Origin: Mycobacterium fragae
GTDB taxonomy: Bacteria; Actinomycetota; Actinomycetes; Mycobacteriales; Mycobacteriaceae
Length of the DNA: 64,000 bases
Direction: 5' to 3'
Assembly (NCBI RefSeq): GCF_002102185.1
Contig: NZ_LQOW01000024.1
Location: forward strand, 369,964-433,963
Every line of letters begins with the position of its first letter. Position 1 is the first letter of the stretch. This document shows positions 33,357-41,674 of the stretch, in pieces. The position numbers and the translations under genes were made by a program. The notes under the pieces were generated by a model. It made no database searches, was not told the DNA's origin, and saw only the letters and a program-made list of their open reading frames with translations.

Positions 33357-34082
33357 ATGAACACCGGCCTGCAAACCAACGTCGACGAAATCGCCGACGG
33401 GATCTTCCGGCTGTCGACATGGGTACCGGGCATCACCGAACACGGCTTCACGTTCAACCAGTTCCTGCTGACCGGCGAACAGCCCTTCCTGTTCCACTGC
33501 GGGATGCGCCAGCTCTATCCGCTGGTGTCGGAAGCGATCGCGAAGGTGATTCCGCTGGAGCAGCTGCGTTGGATCTCGTTCGCCCACATCGAGGCCGACG
33601 AGTGCGGGGCGATGAACATGCTGTTGGCCGCGGCGCCGCACGCCGAGGTCATTCACGGCCCGCTGGCCTGCATGCTCTCGCTGACCGATATGTGCGACCG
33701 CCCGCCGGTGGTGGCCTCGGAGTCCGATGTGCACGATATCGGCGGTCACCGGCTGCGGTTCATCCCCACCCCGCACGTGCCGCACAACTGGGAAAGCGGG
33801 CTGTGGTTCGACGAGACCACCTCCACGCTGCTGGCCGGGGATCTGCTCACCCATACCGGTCAATGCCCGGCTCTGACCGAATCCGATTGCGTGGCACCGG
33901 CATTGGAGGCGGAACGGCTATTTCACGCCACCGGCCTGACGACGAATCTAGCGCCCACGTTGGAACAGCTTGCGCAGTTGACGCCCAGGACGTTGGCCTT
34001 GATGCACGGGGCCTCGTTCACCGGTGACTGCGCCGGCCAGCTGCGCGGCCTGTCCGACGGGTATGCCGCGATGGCCGGCTGA
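33357..34082 (+). CDS. Beta-lactamase-fold protein with flavodiiron-type metal ligands
   Basis: 241 residues. Instead of the HxHxDH zinc motif it carries H77-x-E79-x-D81 (AHIEADE), followed by His143 (HNWES), Asp162 (LLAGDLLT) and His217 (LMHGAS). This is the HxExD...H...D...H ligand set of the diiron domain of flavodiiron NO/O2 reductases and their relatives. There is no flavodoxin domain, so electrons would have to come from a partner. It lies between the aldehyde dehydrogenase and the lipoprotein, same strand. It could be an oxygen sensor or reductase; the function is open. Confidence 0.82.
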   Translation: MNTGLQTNVDEIADGIFRLSTWVPGITEHGFTFNQFLLTGEQPFLFHCGMRQLYPLVSEAIAKVIPLEQLRWISFAHIEADECGAMNMLLAAAPHAEVIHGPLACMLSLTDMCDRPPVVASESDVHDIGGHRLRFIPTPHVPHNWESGLWFDETTSTLLAGDLLTHTGQCPALTESDCVAPALEAERLFHATGLTTNLAPTLEQLAQLTPRTLALMHGASFTGDCAGQLRGLSDGYAAMAG

Positions 34083-34145
34083 TCGCAGCCACAGGCGCGT
34101 CACTGCAGTCACTTGCGTCACTTTTTGCGTAGGCTTGGCCTCGAT

Positions 34146-34697
34146 ATGTCCATGCGGGGAGTAAGGCTCGGGCTGGCCTGCGGGTCGCTGGCGGCGGCGG
34201 CAGTGCTGGGCGGATGCAGCACGATCATCCACGGCAAGCCGGTGGCTTCGCCGGGCCCGGAAGCGTCCGAGCCGTCCTTCCCGAAAGCCAAACCGTCCAT
34301 CCCCTCGACGAAGCCATCGCAGCCCCCGTCGCCGAGCGCGAAGCCGCCCGCGGGCGCCATCCCGTTGCCGCCCAACGAAAACGGTTACGTTTTCATCGAG
34401 ACCAAGTCCGGCAAGACGCGCTGCCAGATCGACTCCGACAGTGTCGGTTGCGAGGCGCCGTTCGCCGACTCCCCGATCCAGGACGGTGAACACGCCAACG
34501 GCGTCAACATCACCGCGAGCGGGTCGGTGCAATGGGTGCTGGGCAACCTCGGCGACATTCCCACCGTCACGATCGACTACCGCACCTACACCGCAGAGGG
34601 CTGGACGATCGCGGCCAGCGAAAGCGGCACCCGATTCACCAACGACGGCACGGGGCACGGCATGTTCGTGAGCGTCGAGCACGTCGATACGTTCTGA
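34146..34697 (+). CDS. Probable lipoprotein (LpqJ-like)
   Basis: 183 residues from ATG 34146. The signal peptide ends in lipobox LGGC (Cys25), so the protein is probably lipidated and anchored outside. A Pro/Ser/Lys-rich linker (~30-75) leads to a ~105-residue beta-rich domain with Cys in RCQIDSDSVGCEAPF, likely a disulfide. M. tuberculosis lpqJ (Rv0344c) sits in the same neighbourhood, near ansP2, and has this layout as far as I recall. The ATG at 34152 is an alternative start. Function unknown. Confidence 0.8.
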   Translation: MSMRGVRLGLACGSLAAAAVLGGCSTIIHGKPVASPGPEASEPSFPKAKPSIPSTKPSQPPSPSAKPPAGAIPLPPNENGYVFIETKSGKTRCQIDSDSVGCEAPFADSPIQDGEHANGVNITASGSVQWVLGNLGDIPTVTIDYRTYTAEGWTIAASESGTRFTNDGTGHGMFVSVEHVDTF

Positions 34698-34719
34698 GCG
34701 CACCCGTAGTCTGGCGCTC

Positions 34720-35649
34720 GTGGATTTTCGGGTATTCGTTGAACCGCAGCAGGGCGCCAGTTACTCCGACCAACTCGTCGTCGCCCAAACCGCTGAATCG
34801 CTGGGCTTCTCGGCCTTTTTCCGGTCCGACCACTACGTCGCGATGAGCGGCGACGGGCTGCCCGGCCCCACCGACTCGTGGGTGACGCTGGCCGGCATCG
34901 CCCGCGAGACGTCGTCAATCCGGCTCGGCACGCTGGTCACGGCGGCGACATTCCGCCATCCCGGGCCGTTGGCCGTCTCGGTCGCTCAGGTCGACGACAT
35001 GAGCGGCGGGCGGGTCGAGCTCGGAATCGGCACCGGATGGTTCGAGCCGGATCACCTGGCCTATGCGATCCCGTTTCCGCCGCCGGCCGAACGATTCGCC
35101 CGGCTCACCGAACAGCTGGAGATCATCACCGGGCTGTGGACCGCGCCCGTCGGTGAAACCTTCGACTACGCCGGAGCTCATTACGCGATCAACGACTCGC
35201 CGGCCCTGCCCAAACCGGTGCAGCGCCCCCATCCGCCGATCATCATCGGCGGGCTGGGCGCCAAAAGAACACCGATGTTGGCCGCGACGTTCGCCGACGA
35301 ATTCAACGTGCCCTTCGCACCGCAGGACACGGCCCAGACCCAGTTCGAACGAGTTCGCGCCGCCGTTCAGGCCAACGGTCGGGCCGTCGACTCGATGACC
35401 TACTCTGCGGCCTTCGTGGTGTGTGCGGGACGTGACGGGCCCGAGCTCAACCGCCGGGCTGACGCGATCGGGCGTGACCTCGACGAGCTGCGGTCCAACT
35501 CTCCGCTGGTGGGCACACCAAACGAAATCGTCGAGCATGTGGGGCAGTTCGCCGAAATCGGTGTACAGCGCGTCTATCTGCAGCTGCTCGACCTCTCCGA
35601 TTTGCAGCACCTGGAGCTTTTCGCCGCAGAGGTGATGCGGCAGCTTTGA
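34720..35649 (+). CDS. LLM-class F420-dependent oxidoreductase
   Basis: 309 residues from GTG 34720. Luciferase-like TIM barrel: TAESLGFSAFFRSDHY (~28-43), IRLGTLVTAATFRHPGPLAVSVAQVDDMSGGRVELGIGTGWFEPDH (~67-113), and PPIIIGGLGAKRTPML. Mycobacterial members mostly use coenzyme F420 to transfer hydride to carbonyl or alkene substrates in cell-wall lipid or redox metabolism. Substrate unknown. It starts 22 nt after the lipoprotein gene. Confidence 0.87.
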   Translation: MDFRVFVEPQQGASYSDQLVVAQTAESLGFSAFFRSDHYVAMSGDGLPGPTDSWVTLAGIARETSSIRLGTLVTAATFRHPGPLAVSVAQVDDMSGGRVELGIGTGWFEPDHLAYAIPFPPPAERFARLTEQLEIITGLWTAPVGETFDYAGAHYAINDSPALPKPVQRPHPPIIIGGLGAKRTPMLAATFADEFNVPFAPQDTAQTQFERVRAAVQANGRAVDSMTYSAAFVVCAGRDGPELNRRADAIGRDLDELRSNSPLVGTPNEIVEHVGQFAEIGVQRVYLQLLDLSDLQHLELFAAEVMRQL

Positions 35650-35699
35650 CGCCCGCGGCGGGGTGCAGCCGACCGAGAGCAGTCAGTAGGATCGGGGTC

Positions 35700-36218
35700 G
35701 TGGCACGCTACGGTCCGCCAGACGACCCGAGCAATCGGCCCACCCACATGGCCAATTACGGTCCCAGCGGTCCACCACCACCCGGTTACGGATCCGGTTA
35801 CGACGATCAGGGATCGGGTGAACCTCCGGAGCCCGAATCCGCGCCCACGCCGTGGTATCGCAAACGCGCGCTGCTGGTCGCATGGGGCGCACTGGTCGCA
35901 ATACTGGTGGCGCTGATCATCTACGGCCTCATCACCCTTTCCACCGGTGGCGGGGGTGCTCCGTCCACGAGCACGTCGTCAACGACCTCGACGACGACCT
36001 CCACCGCGACATCGACGGCGACTACGACCCCGAGCACCACGACCGCGTCCCCGTCCTCGACCGGGGAGGCGCCACCGCCGCCGAGTGGCGGCGCTCCCGT
36101 CGCGCCCGGACCTGCGCCCGCGCCGCAGCCCCATCGGCCGCATCTGCCGCAGTTGCCCAAGATTCCGCCGACGATCACCCTGCCGCATACCGTGATTACG
36201 CTGCCGCCGGGCATCTGA
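35700..36218 (+). CDS. Thr/Pro-rich single-pass membrane protein, copy 1
   Basis: 172 residues from GTG 35700. Residues 1-58 are a polar Gly/Pro/Tyr-rich cytosolic segment (ARYGPPDDP...). PTPWYRKRALLVAW leads into one membrane helix (~64-82), followed by a Ser/Thr-rich run, then a Pro-rich stretch ending ITLPPGI. The outer part looks like a mycobacterial O-mannosylation target. It is paralogous to the next gene (36286): same start, same PTPWYRK block, same tail. I do not recognise a function. Confidence 0.75.
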   Translation: MARYGPPDDPSNRPTHMANYGPSGPPPPGYGSGYDDQGSGEPPEPESAPTPWYRKRALLVAWGALVAILVALIIYGLITLSTGGGGAPSTSTSSTTSTTTSTATSTATTTPSTTTASPSSTGEAPPPPSGGAPVAPGPAPAPQPHRPHLPQLPKIPPTITLPHTVITLPPGI

Positions 36219-36222
36219 CGTT

Positions 36223-36256
36223 CGTTGCCTGGCAGCCGCGTGGCGGCAACGTTTTT
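36223..36256 (+). terminator. Rho-independent terminator candidate
   Basis: CGTTGCC (36223-36229) and GGCAACG (36245-36251) form a perfect 7-bp stem around a 15-nt loop, followed at once by TTTTT (36252-36256). It begins 4 nt after the stop of copy 1 and ends 29 nt before the start of copy 2, so it could separate the two paralogues. U-tract terminators are uncommon in mycobacteria. Confidence 0.6.
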
Positions 36257-36285
36257 CGGGGTCTACACCGCTACCATCGGCCACC

Positions 36286-36792
36286 GTGACGCGCTACGGA
36301 CCGCCGGGGAACGGCGACGACGAGCCGACCAGATACGCCAACTACAACGAGGCGGACTACGGCTACAACGACACCGAATACGAAGCTGGCGAACCAGCGG
36401 CCGAATTTGAGCCGACACCGTGGTATCGAAAGCCTCCGGCACTGATCGCGTGGGGAGCGGTCATCGCCCTCGTCATCGCGGCGATCATCTGGGGCGTCCT
36501 CAAGCTGACCAGCACCGGCGCCAGTCCGTCGAAGACCACCACGTCGTCAACCACCACCACCACGACGACGACGATCGCGCCGACGACCGCTGCACCGGTC
36601 GCTCCGCCCACCACGACCGTGGAGACCACCACGACGGCTCCGACCACGACCACGACAACCACGCCGAGTTCGACCACCACGACGACGACGACAACAACCA
36701 CCACCACGACGACGACGACCACGACAACGACAAGCACCACCACTCCGCCGCCGCTGCCACCGGTCGTGATCAATCTGCCGCCGGGCATATAG
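36286..36792 (+). CDS. Thr-rich single-pass membrane protein, copy 2
   Basis: 168 residues from GTG 36286, a tandem paralogue of the gene at 35700. The order is the same: RYGPPGNGDDEP..., a PTPWYRKPPALIAW block, one membrane helix (~53-73), then about 90 residues that are mostly Thr with scattered Ser, Pro and Ala, ending VVINLPPGI. The Thr run comes from ACC/ACG codon repeats (about 36536-36750), prone to length change. The outer region is probably O-mannosylated. Function unknown; possibly a cell-wall spacer. Confidence 0.72.
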   Translation: MTRYGPPGNGDDEPTRYANYNEADYGYNDTEYEAGEPAAEFEPTPWYRKPPALIAWGAVIALVIAAIIWGVLKLTSTGASPSKTTTSSTTTTTTTTIAPTTAAPVAPPTTTVETTTTAPTTTTTTTPSSTTTTTTTTTTTTTTTTTTTTSTTTPPPLPPVVINLPPGI

Positions 36793-36952
36793 CGGGCATA
36801 TAGAAGTCCGCCCGAGCCCGCAGGATTAGCCGACGCCCCATCCGGGGAAACCGTTATCGCATCACCGATCAACTCTGGGGCCGTCCGTCGCGCTCGTGGG
36901 GCGGCGGCCGCCGAATGTTGCCAATTGACTTGATACTGGGGTGCAGCGATAC

Positions 36953-38713
36953 ATGAGCGACGCGCTTGGCCTGTCGCTCGGGATGGCCAACCTCGTCGCA
37001 GCGCGAGTCGGGAGCGCTCCGGTGACCCGCCGTTCCGTGTTGACGCTTTTCGCCGACCGGCCTCCCGAGGTGGGTGTGCCGGACGAGAACCCGAATCTGA
37101 CCGAACCCGGCTTGGTGCTGCATGGGTTCATCGCAGGAGTCGGCGACCCCTCCCCGTTCGTCGCGCCGGATGGTTCCGCGCACCGCAGCGACGTGTTGAC
37201 GGCCGAGGTGCTCGACGCGATGGCCCGTACCGTCGGCCATCACGGCGCTTCGATCGCCGTCGCTGTCCCCGCTTATTGGGCTGAAAGCCAGGTCGCGGCG
37301 CTGCGCGAGGCATTGCGTCCAAAGCCATCGCTTGCGACCGGCGCCATGCCGGCGGCGCTGGTCTCAGACGCGAGGGCCGCGCTCGCTGCGCTCTACGCGA
37401 AGCCGGGATTCCCGACGGACGGCGTGGTCGCGCTGTGCGACTTCGGCGCCAGCGGCACCAGTGTGACGCTCAGCGACGCGGCGTCGAACTTCCGGCGCAT
37501 CGGCCACCCCGTGCGCTATCCCGACTTTTCCGGTGACCAGGTGGATCAGGCCATTCTGCGGCGGCTGCAATTCGCTTTCGTCGGCGGCAATTCCGACATC
37601 GCGGGCACCACGCCGGTGGGGTCGCTGTCGCGCCGGCTGGACGAATGCCGACGGGCCAAGGAGCAACTGTCGGCGGCCACGGTGACCGTCGTCCCGGCCG
37701 AAATGCCCGGTATCGGTGAGGATGTTCGACTCTCGCGCGCCGAGTTGGAGGACTTGATCTCCGAACCATTGGACCGATTCATCAGCACCGTGGAAGAGGT
37801 GTTGCGACACAACGGGGTTCCGGCCTCCAGGCTGGCTGCGGTCGCGACAGTCGGTGGCGGCGCGTGCATCCCGCTGGTCACCGAGCGACTGGAGCAGCGA
37901 TTGCACGCGCCGGTGGTCACCACGCCACACCCGGTTCTCAGCGCGGCCATCGGCGCGGCGGTGATCGCCGAGCAGCAATCCGCGTCGACGGGTATTGCAG
38001 CCCCCGTCAGCCCTCCCGGCGACACCGTGGCTCCGCCAACCGAGATCGACCACGCCGCATGGGCCGCCGATGTGGGAGCGGTAGCCGCAGGTGAGTCGGT
38101 CGAAGATGGCGCGCGGTCGGGGACTTACCGTGCGCTGGCATGGTCACAGGACGCATCTTCGGGCCCCGAGGAACTGCCCTACGCCGATGAATACGACGCC
38201 GACGCTGCCGCACCGCCGGAGACAGTCGAGCCGGCTCGGCGGTCGCGACGAGGGCGGCCCGGACTGGTGTTCGGCCTGGCCGCGATGGCGGCGCTGATAG
38301 CCCTGCTGGGATCCGGCGTGGTGGTGTTCAAACTGTCCGACACCAACGCCCCGACCCGACCCACCAGCAGCGTCCCGAGACCAAGCCGGCTACCCAGCGT
38401 CGGCCCGCTGCCGCCGCCACCGCCGCCGTCGCAGCCGCCGTCGGCGACGGATACCCAGACGGAGACGACCGAGGGTTCTGCCCAGGCGCCTGCCCCGCCG
38501 AGCAGCGCGCCGCCAACCACGACCTCGACGACCACACTGCCCAGCACCACGACCACTCAACCAAGCACCGCCCCGCCGACCACCACGACCACCGAGCCGA
38601 CCACGACATTCAGCTATCCGCCGCTCACCACTAGCCCGTCTGTACCGTGGCCGACCACCACGGTCCTGGTGCCGCCGAGGCTGGTGCCTGTCAAGCCGCC
38701 ATACGGCCGGTAG
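36953..38713 (+). CDS. Hsp70/actin-fold membrane protein with Pro/Thr-rich tail (Rv0312-like)
   Basis: 586 residues from ATG 36953; a GTG at 36941 would add four. Residues 1-~350 form a degenerate Hsp70-type ATPase fold: DALGLSLGMANLVAA at the first phosphate loop position, VALCDFGASGTSVTL at the second (like Dna[11 protein letters not shown]) and AAVATVGGGACIPLV at the adenosine site. A ~90-residue acidic linker follows, then one membrane helix (~443-463), and a Pro/Ser/Thr-rich outer tail. The layout matches M. tuberculosis Rv0312: a cytosolic nucleotide-binding head with an outside tail. A role in sensing or anchoring at the envelope is inference only. Confidence 0.78.
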   Translation: MSDALGLSLGMANLVAARVGSAPVTRRSVLTLFADRPPEVGVPDENPNLTEPGLVLHGFIAGVGDPSPFVAPDGSAHRSDVLTAEVLDAMARTVGHHGASIAVAVPAYWAESQVAALREALRPKPSLATGAMPAALVSDARAALAALYAKPGFPTDGVVALCDFGASGTSVTLSDAASNFRRIGHPVRYPDFSGDQVDQAILRRLQFAFVGGNSDIAGTTPVGSLSRRLDECRRAKEQLSAATVTVVPAEMPGIGEDVRLSRAELEDLISEPLDRFISTVEEVLRHNGVPASRLAAVATVGGGACIPLVTERLEQRLHAPVVTTPHPVLSAAIGAAVIAEQQSASTGIAAPVSPPGDTVAPPTEIDHAAWAADVGAVAAGESVEDGARSGTYRALAWSQDASSGPEELPYADEYDADAAAPPETVEPARRSRRGRPGLVFGLAAMAALIALLGSGVVVFKLSDTNAPTRPTSSVPRPSRLPSVGPLPPPPPPSQPPSATDTQTETTEGSAQAPAPPSSAPPTTTSTTTLPSTTTTQPSTAPPTTTTTEPTTTFSYPPLTTSPSVPWPTTTVLVPPRLVPVKPPYGR

Positions 38714-38800
38714 CGACGCCCGTGAACTTAGGGCAGCCTTCGTCGCACCGCGTCGCCCGAAGATGTCACTATGAGCAAACTTGAGCAGGCCGTGACGGTA

Positions 38801-38816
38801 GTTACCAGCGAGTAAC
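38801..38816. promoter_or_regulatory. Operator site 1 before etfD: GTTAC-N6-GTAAC
   Basis: A 16-bp inverted repeat with perfect 5-bp arms, 46 nt before the etfD GTG. A second copy lies 25 bp further on (centre to centre). The arms differ from the HAIR and P450-locus sites, so a separate regulator, probably TetR-type, binds here. Confidence 0.65.
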
Positions 38817-38825
38817 ATGGCCGAT

Positions 38826-38841
38826 GTTACCGACCAGTAAC
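38826..38841. promoter_or_regulatory. Operator site 2 before etfD: GTTAC-N6-GTAAC
   Basis: Same arms as site 1, with a different centre (CGACCA instead of CAGCGA), 21 nt before the etfD GTG. The identical arms with different centres argue for selection on the arms. Confidence 0.65.
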
Positions 38842-38862
38842 TAAGAATTGGAGAAACGCTCC

Positions 38863-41673
38863 GTGGACACGCAGATGCTGATCAGACTCGTGGTGGGCCT
38901 AGGCATGACGGCGATCGTGGGATTGTTCGCCGTTCGGCGGGTCGGTTGGCTGACCCGACTCACGCTGTCCGGAGAGCCCGCCAGCGGGCGCACCGACAAC
39001 CTCGGCACGCGGGTCTGGACGCAGATCGCCGAGGTGTTCGGGCAGCGCCGGCTGCTGAAGTGGTCGATCCCCGGCCTGGCGCACTTCTTCACCATGTGGG
39101 GCTTCTTCATCCTGCTGACGGTCTATATCGAGGCCTACGGGCTGCTGTTCCAGCCGAACTTCCACATCCCGGTGATCGGCCGCTGGGATGCACTGGGCTT
39201 CCTGCAGGACTTCTTCGCCACGGCCGTGTTCCTCGGCATCGCCACCTTCGCGGTGATCCGGATCCTGCGCAGCCCTCGCGAGATCGGCCGGACGTCGCGG
39301 TTCTACGGTTCGCACACCGGCGGCGCGTGGCTGATCCTGTTCATGATCTTCAACGTCATCTGGACCTACGTGCTGGTCCGCGGCTCCGCGGTCAACAACG
39401 GCACGCTGCCCTACGGCAAGGCGGCGTTCCTCTCGCAGCTATTCGGCAAGATCTTGGCGCCGCTCGGGCACCAGGGCAACGAGATCCTGGAGACGGTCGC
39501 GCTGCTGCTGCACATCGGCGTCATGCTCGCGTTCCTGATCATCGTGTTGCACTCCAAGCACCTGCACATCTTCCTGGCGCCGATCAACGTCACCTTCAAG
39601 CGGCTGCCCGACGGGCTGGGCCCGCTGCTGCCGATCGAGGCCGACGGCAAGCCGATCGACTTCGAAAACCCGCCCGACGACGCCGAATTCGGCCGCGGCA
39701 AGATCGAAGAGTTCAGCTGGAAGGCCATGCTGGACTTCGCCACCTGCACCGAATGCGGGCGCTGCCAGTCGCAGTGCCCGGCGTGGAACACCGGCAAGCC
39801 GCTCTCGCCCAAGCTCGTCATCATGGACCTGCGCGACCACTGGATGGCCAAGGCGCCCTACCTCCTCGGTGAGAAGAAGGCCGATGAAGAGGGTGGCTAC
39901 ATCGAGTCCGGTCGCGGCGAAGGCCATCACGTGCCGGAGTCCGGGTTCGGCCGGGTGCCGGGTTCGGGTCCCGAGCAGGCCAACCGCCCATTGGTCGGGA
40001 CCGCCGAGCAGGGCGGTGTGATCGACCCCGACGTGTTGTGGTCCTGCGTGACCTGCGGGGCCTGCGTCGAGCAGTGTCCGGTGGACATCGAGCACGTCGA
40101 CCACATCGTCGATATGCGCCGCTACCAGGTGATGATGGAGTCGGAATTCCCCTCCGAGCTCTCAGTGCTGTTCAAGAACCTGGAGACCAAAGGCAACCCC
40201 TGGGGGCAGAACGCCGGCGACAGGACCAACTGGATCGACGAGGTCGACTTCGACGTCCCGGTCTACGGCGAGGACGTCGAGAGCTTCGACGGCTACGAGT
40301 ACCTGTTCTGGGTGGGCTGCGCGGGGGCCTACGACGACAAGGCGAAGAAGACCACCAAGGCGGTCGCCGAGCTGCTGGCGATCGCCGGGGTGAAGTTCCT
40401 GGTGCTGGGTACCGGTGAAAGCTGCAACGGCGACTCGGCGCGCCGCTCCGGCAACGAGTTCCTGTTCCAGCAGCTGGCCCAGCAGGCCGTCGAAACCCTG
40501 GATGGGCTGTTCGAGGGCGTGGAGACCGTCGACCGCAAGATCGTCGTCACCTGCCCGCACTGCTTCAACACGCTCGGCCGCGAATACCGGCAACTGGGCG
40601 CGAATTACAGCGTGCTGCACCACACGCAGTTGCTCAACCGGCTCGTGCGCGACAAGAAGCTGGTGCCGGTTACGCCTGTGTCCGAAGACATCACGTACCA
40701 CGACCCGTGTTATCTCGGTCGGCACAACAAGGTCTACGAGGCGCCGCGCGAGCTGATCGGGGCCGCCGGCGCCAAGCTGACCGAAATGCCACGGCACGCC
40801 GACCGCAGCTTCTGCTGCGGCGCCGGTGGCGCCCGGATGTGGATGGAAGAGCACATCGGCAAGCGGATCAACCACGAGCGCGTCGACGAGGCGTTGGCCA
40901 CCGGGGCCAGCACGGTCGCCACCGCGTGCCCGTTCTGCCGAGTGATGGTCACCGACGGTGTCAACGACCGCGCCGAGGCCGCCGGGCGCGACGGCGTCGA
41001 CGTGCGGGACGTGGCGCAGCTGCTGCTCGAGTCACTCGATCGCAGCACGGTTGAACTGCCCGCGAAGGGCACGGCGGCCAAACAAGCCGCTGAGGCTGCG
41101 CCAAAGGCTCCTCCTAAAGCGGCTGCGGCCACCCCGACCGCGCCGGCCACGCCGGCCGCTGAGCCGGAAACTGCCGCGCCAGTGCCCGACAAAGCCGCCA
41201 AAGCCGTCACCGGACTGGGTATCGCGGGCGGCGCCAAGCGTCCCGGTGCCAAGAAAGCCGCCGCGCCAACGCAACCCGCGGCTGCGCCCGCTGCCGAAGA
41301 GGCTAAGGCACCCGCCGCACCCGCCAAGGGTCTGGGTATCGCCGCCGGAGCCAAACGGCCTGGGGCCAAAAAGGCCGCTGCTGCAACCCAATCCGCACCA
41401 ACCCAGGAGTCGGAGGCGAAGACCGAAGCCAGCGAGACCTCAGCAGCCAAGCCGTCGGCCGCGCCCGTCAAGGGCCTGGGTATTGCCGCCGGTGCCAAGC
41501 GCCCGGGGGCGAAGAAGACCGCCCCACAACCCGCTACTCCGGAACCAGAGGTAAAGCAGGAAGCGCAATCCGAGCCCGCGCCTGCGGAAAACGACGGTGA
41601 AAAGGGGGCCGTGCCTCCACCCGTTAAGGGCCTGGGCATCGCGCGCGGCGCCCGGCCGCCCGGCAAGCGTTAA
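38863..41673 (+). CDS. etfD: EtfD-type membrane iron-sulfur oxidoreductase (Rv0338c-like)
   Basis: 936 residues from the GTG at 38863, which has GGAG ~10 nt upstream (a TTG at 38848 would add five residues). In order: five membrane helices of NarI type (1-~250), two [4Fe-4S] motifs (Cys295 CTECGRCQSQCP; Cys395 CVTCGACVEQCP), and two CCG domains (GCAGAYDD..., HDPCYLGRHN...SFCCGAGG). In M. tuberculosis EtfD takes electrons from acyl-CoA dehydrogenases via EtfBA and passes them to menaquinone, and is needed for fatty-acid use. The last ~205 residues are an Ala/Pro/Lys tail with four repeats (see 41212). Tandem operators lie in the promoter. Confidence 0.93.
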   Translation: MDTQMLIRLVVGLGMTAIVGLFAVRRVGWLTRLTLSGEPASGRTDNLGTRVWTQIAEVFGQRRLLKWSIPGLAHFFTMWGFFILLTVYIEAYGLLFQPNFHIPVIGRWDALGFLQDFFATAVFLGIATFAVIRILRSPREIGRTSRFYGSHTGGAWLILFMIFNVIWTYVLVRGSAVNNGTLPYGKAAFLSQLFGKILAPLGHQGNEILETVALLLHIGVMLAFLIIVLHSKHLHIFLAPINVTFKRLPDGLGPLLPIEADGKPIDFENPPDDAEFGRGKIEEFSWKAMLDFATCTECGRCQSQCPAWNTGKPLSPKLVIMDLRDHWMAKAPYLLGEKKADEEGGYIESGRGEGHHVPESGFGRVPGSGPEQANRPLVGTAEQGGVIDPDVLWSCVTCGACVEQCPVDIEHVDHIVDMRRYQVMMESEFPSELSVLFKNLETKGNPWGQNAGDRTNWIDEVDFDVPVYGEDVESFDGYEYLFWVGCAGAYDDKAKKTTKAVAELLAIAGVKFLVLGTGESCNGDSARRSGNEFLFQQLAQQAVETLDGLFEGVETVDRKIVVTCPHCFNTLGREYRQLGANYSVLHHTQLLNRLVRDKKLVPVTPVSEDITYHDPCYLGRHNKVYEAPRELIGAAGAKLTEMPRHADRSFCCGAGGARMWMEEHIGKRINHERVDEALATGASTVATACPFCRVMVTDGVNDRAEAAGRDGVDVRDVAQLLLESLDRSTVELPAKGTAAKQAAEAAPKAPPKAAAATPTAPATPAAEPETAAPVPDKAAKAVTGLGIAGGAKRPGAKKAAAPTQPAAAPAAEEAKAPAAPAKGLGIAAGAKRPGAKKAAAATQSAPTQESEAKTEASETSAAKPSAAPVKGLGIAAGAKRPGAKKTAPQPATPEPEVKQEAQSEPAPAENDGEKGAVPPPVKGLGIARGARPPGKR
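41212..41673 (+). repeat. Four GLGIAxGAKRPGAKK repeats in the EtfD tail
   Basis: Units start at 41212, 41329, 41473 and 41629. The first three read GLGIA-(G/A)-GAKRPGAKK; the last is GLGIARGARPPGKR at the C-terminus. They are separated by 23-36 residues of Ala/Pro/Glu-rich spacer. Third-position base changes between units show they are old and held at protein level. The basic motif could contact membrane, nucleic acid or a partner. Confidence 0.85.
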
Positions 41674-41674
41674 G

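Noticed and set aside
36536..36750. ACC/ACG repeat as a non-coding microsatellite
   Set aside because: It is in frame within a gene having a start, membrane helix and conserved tail shared with its paralogue.
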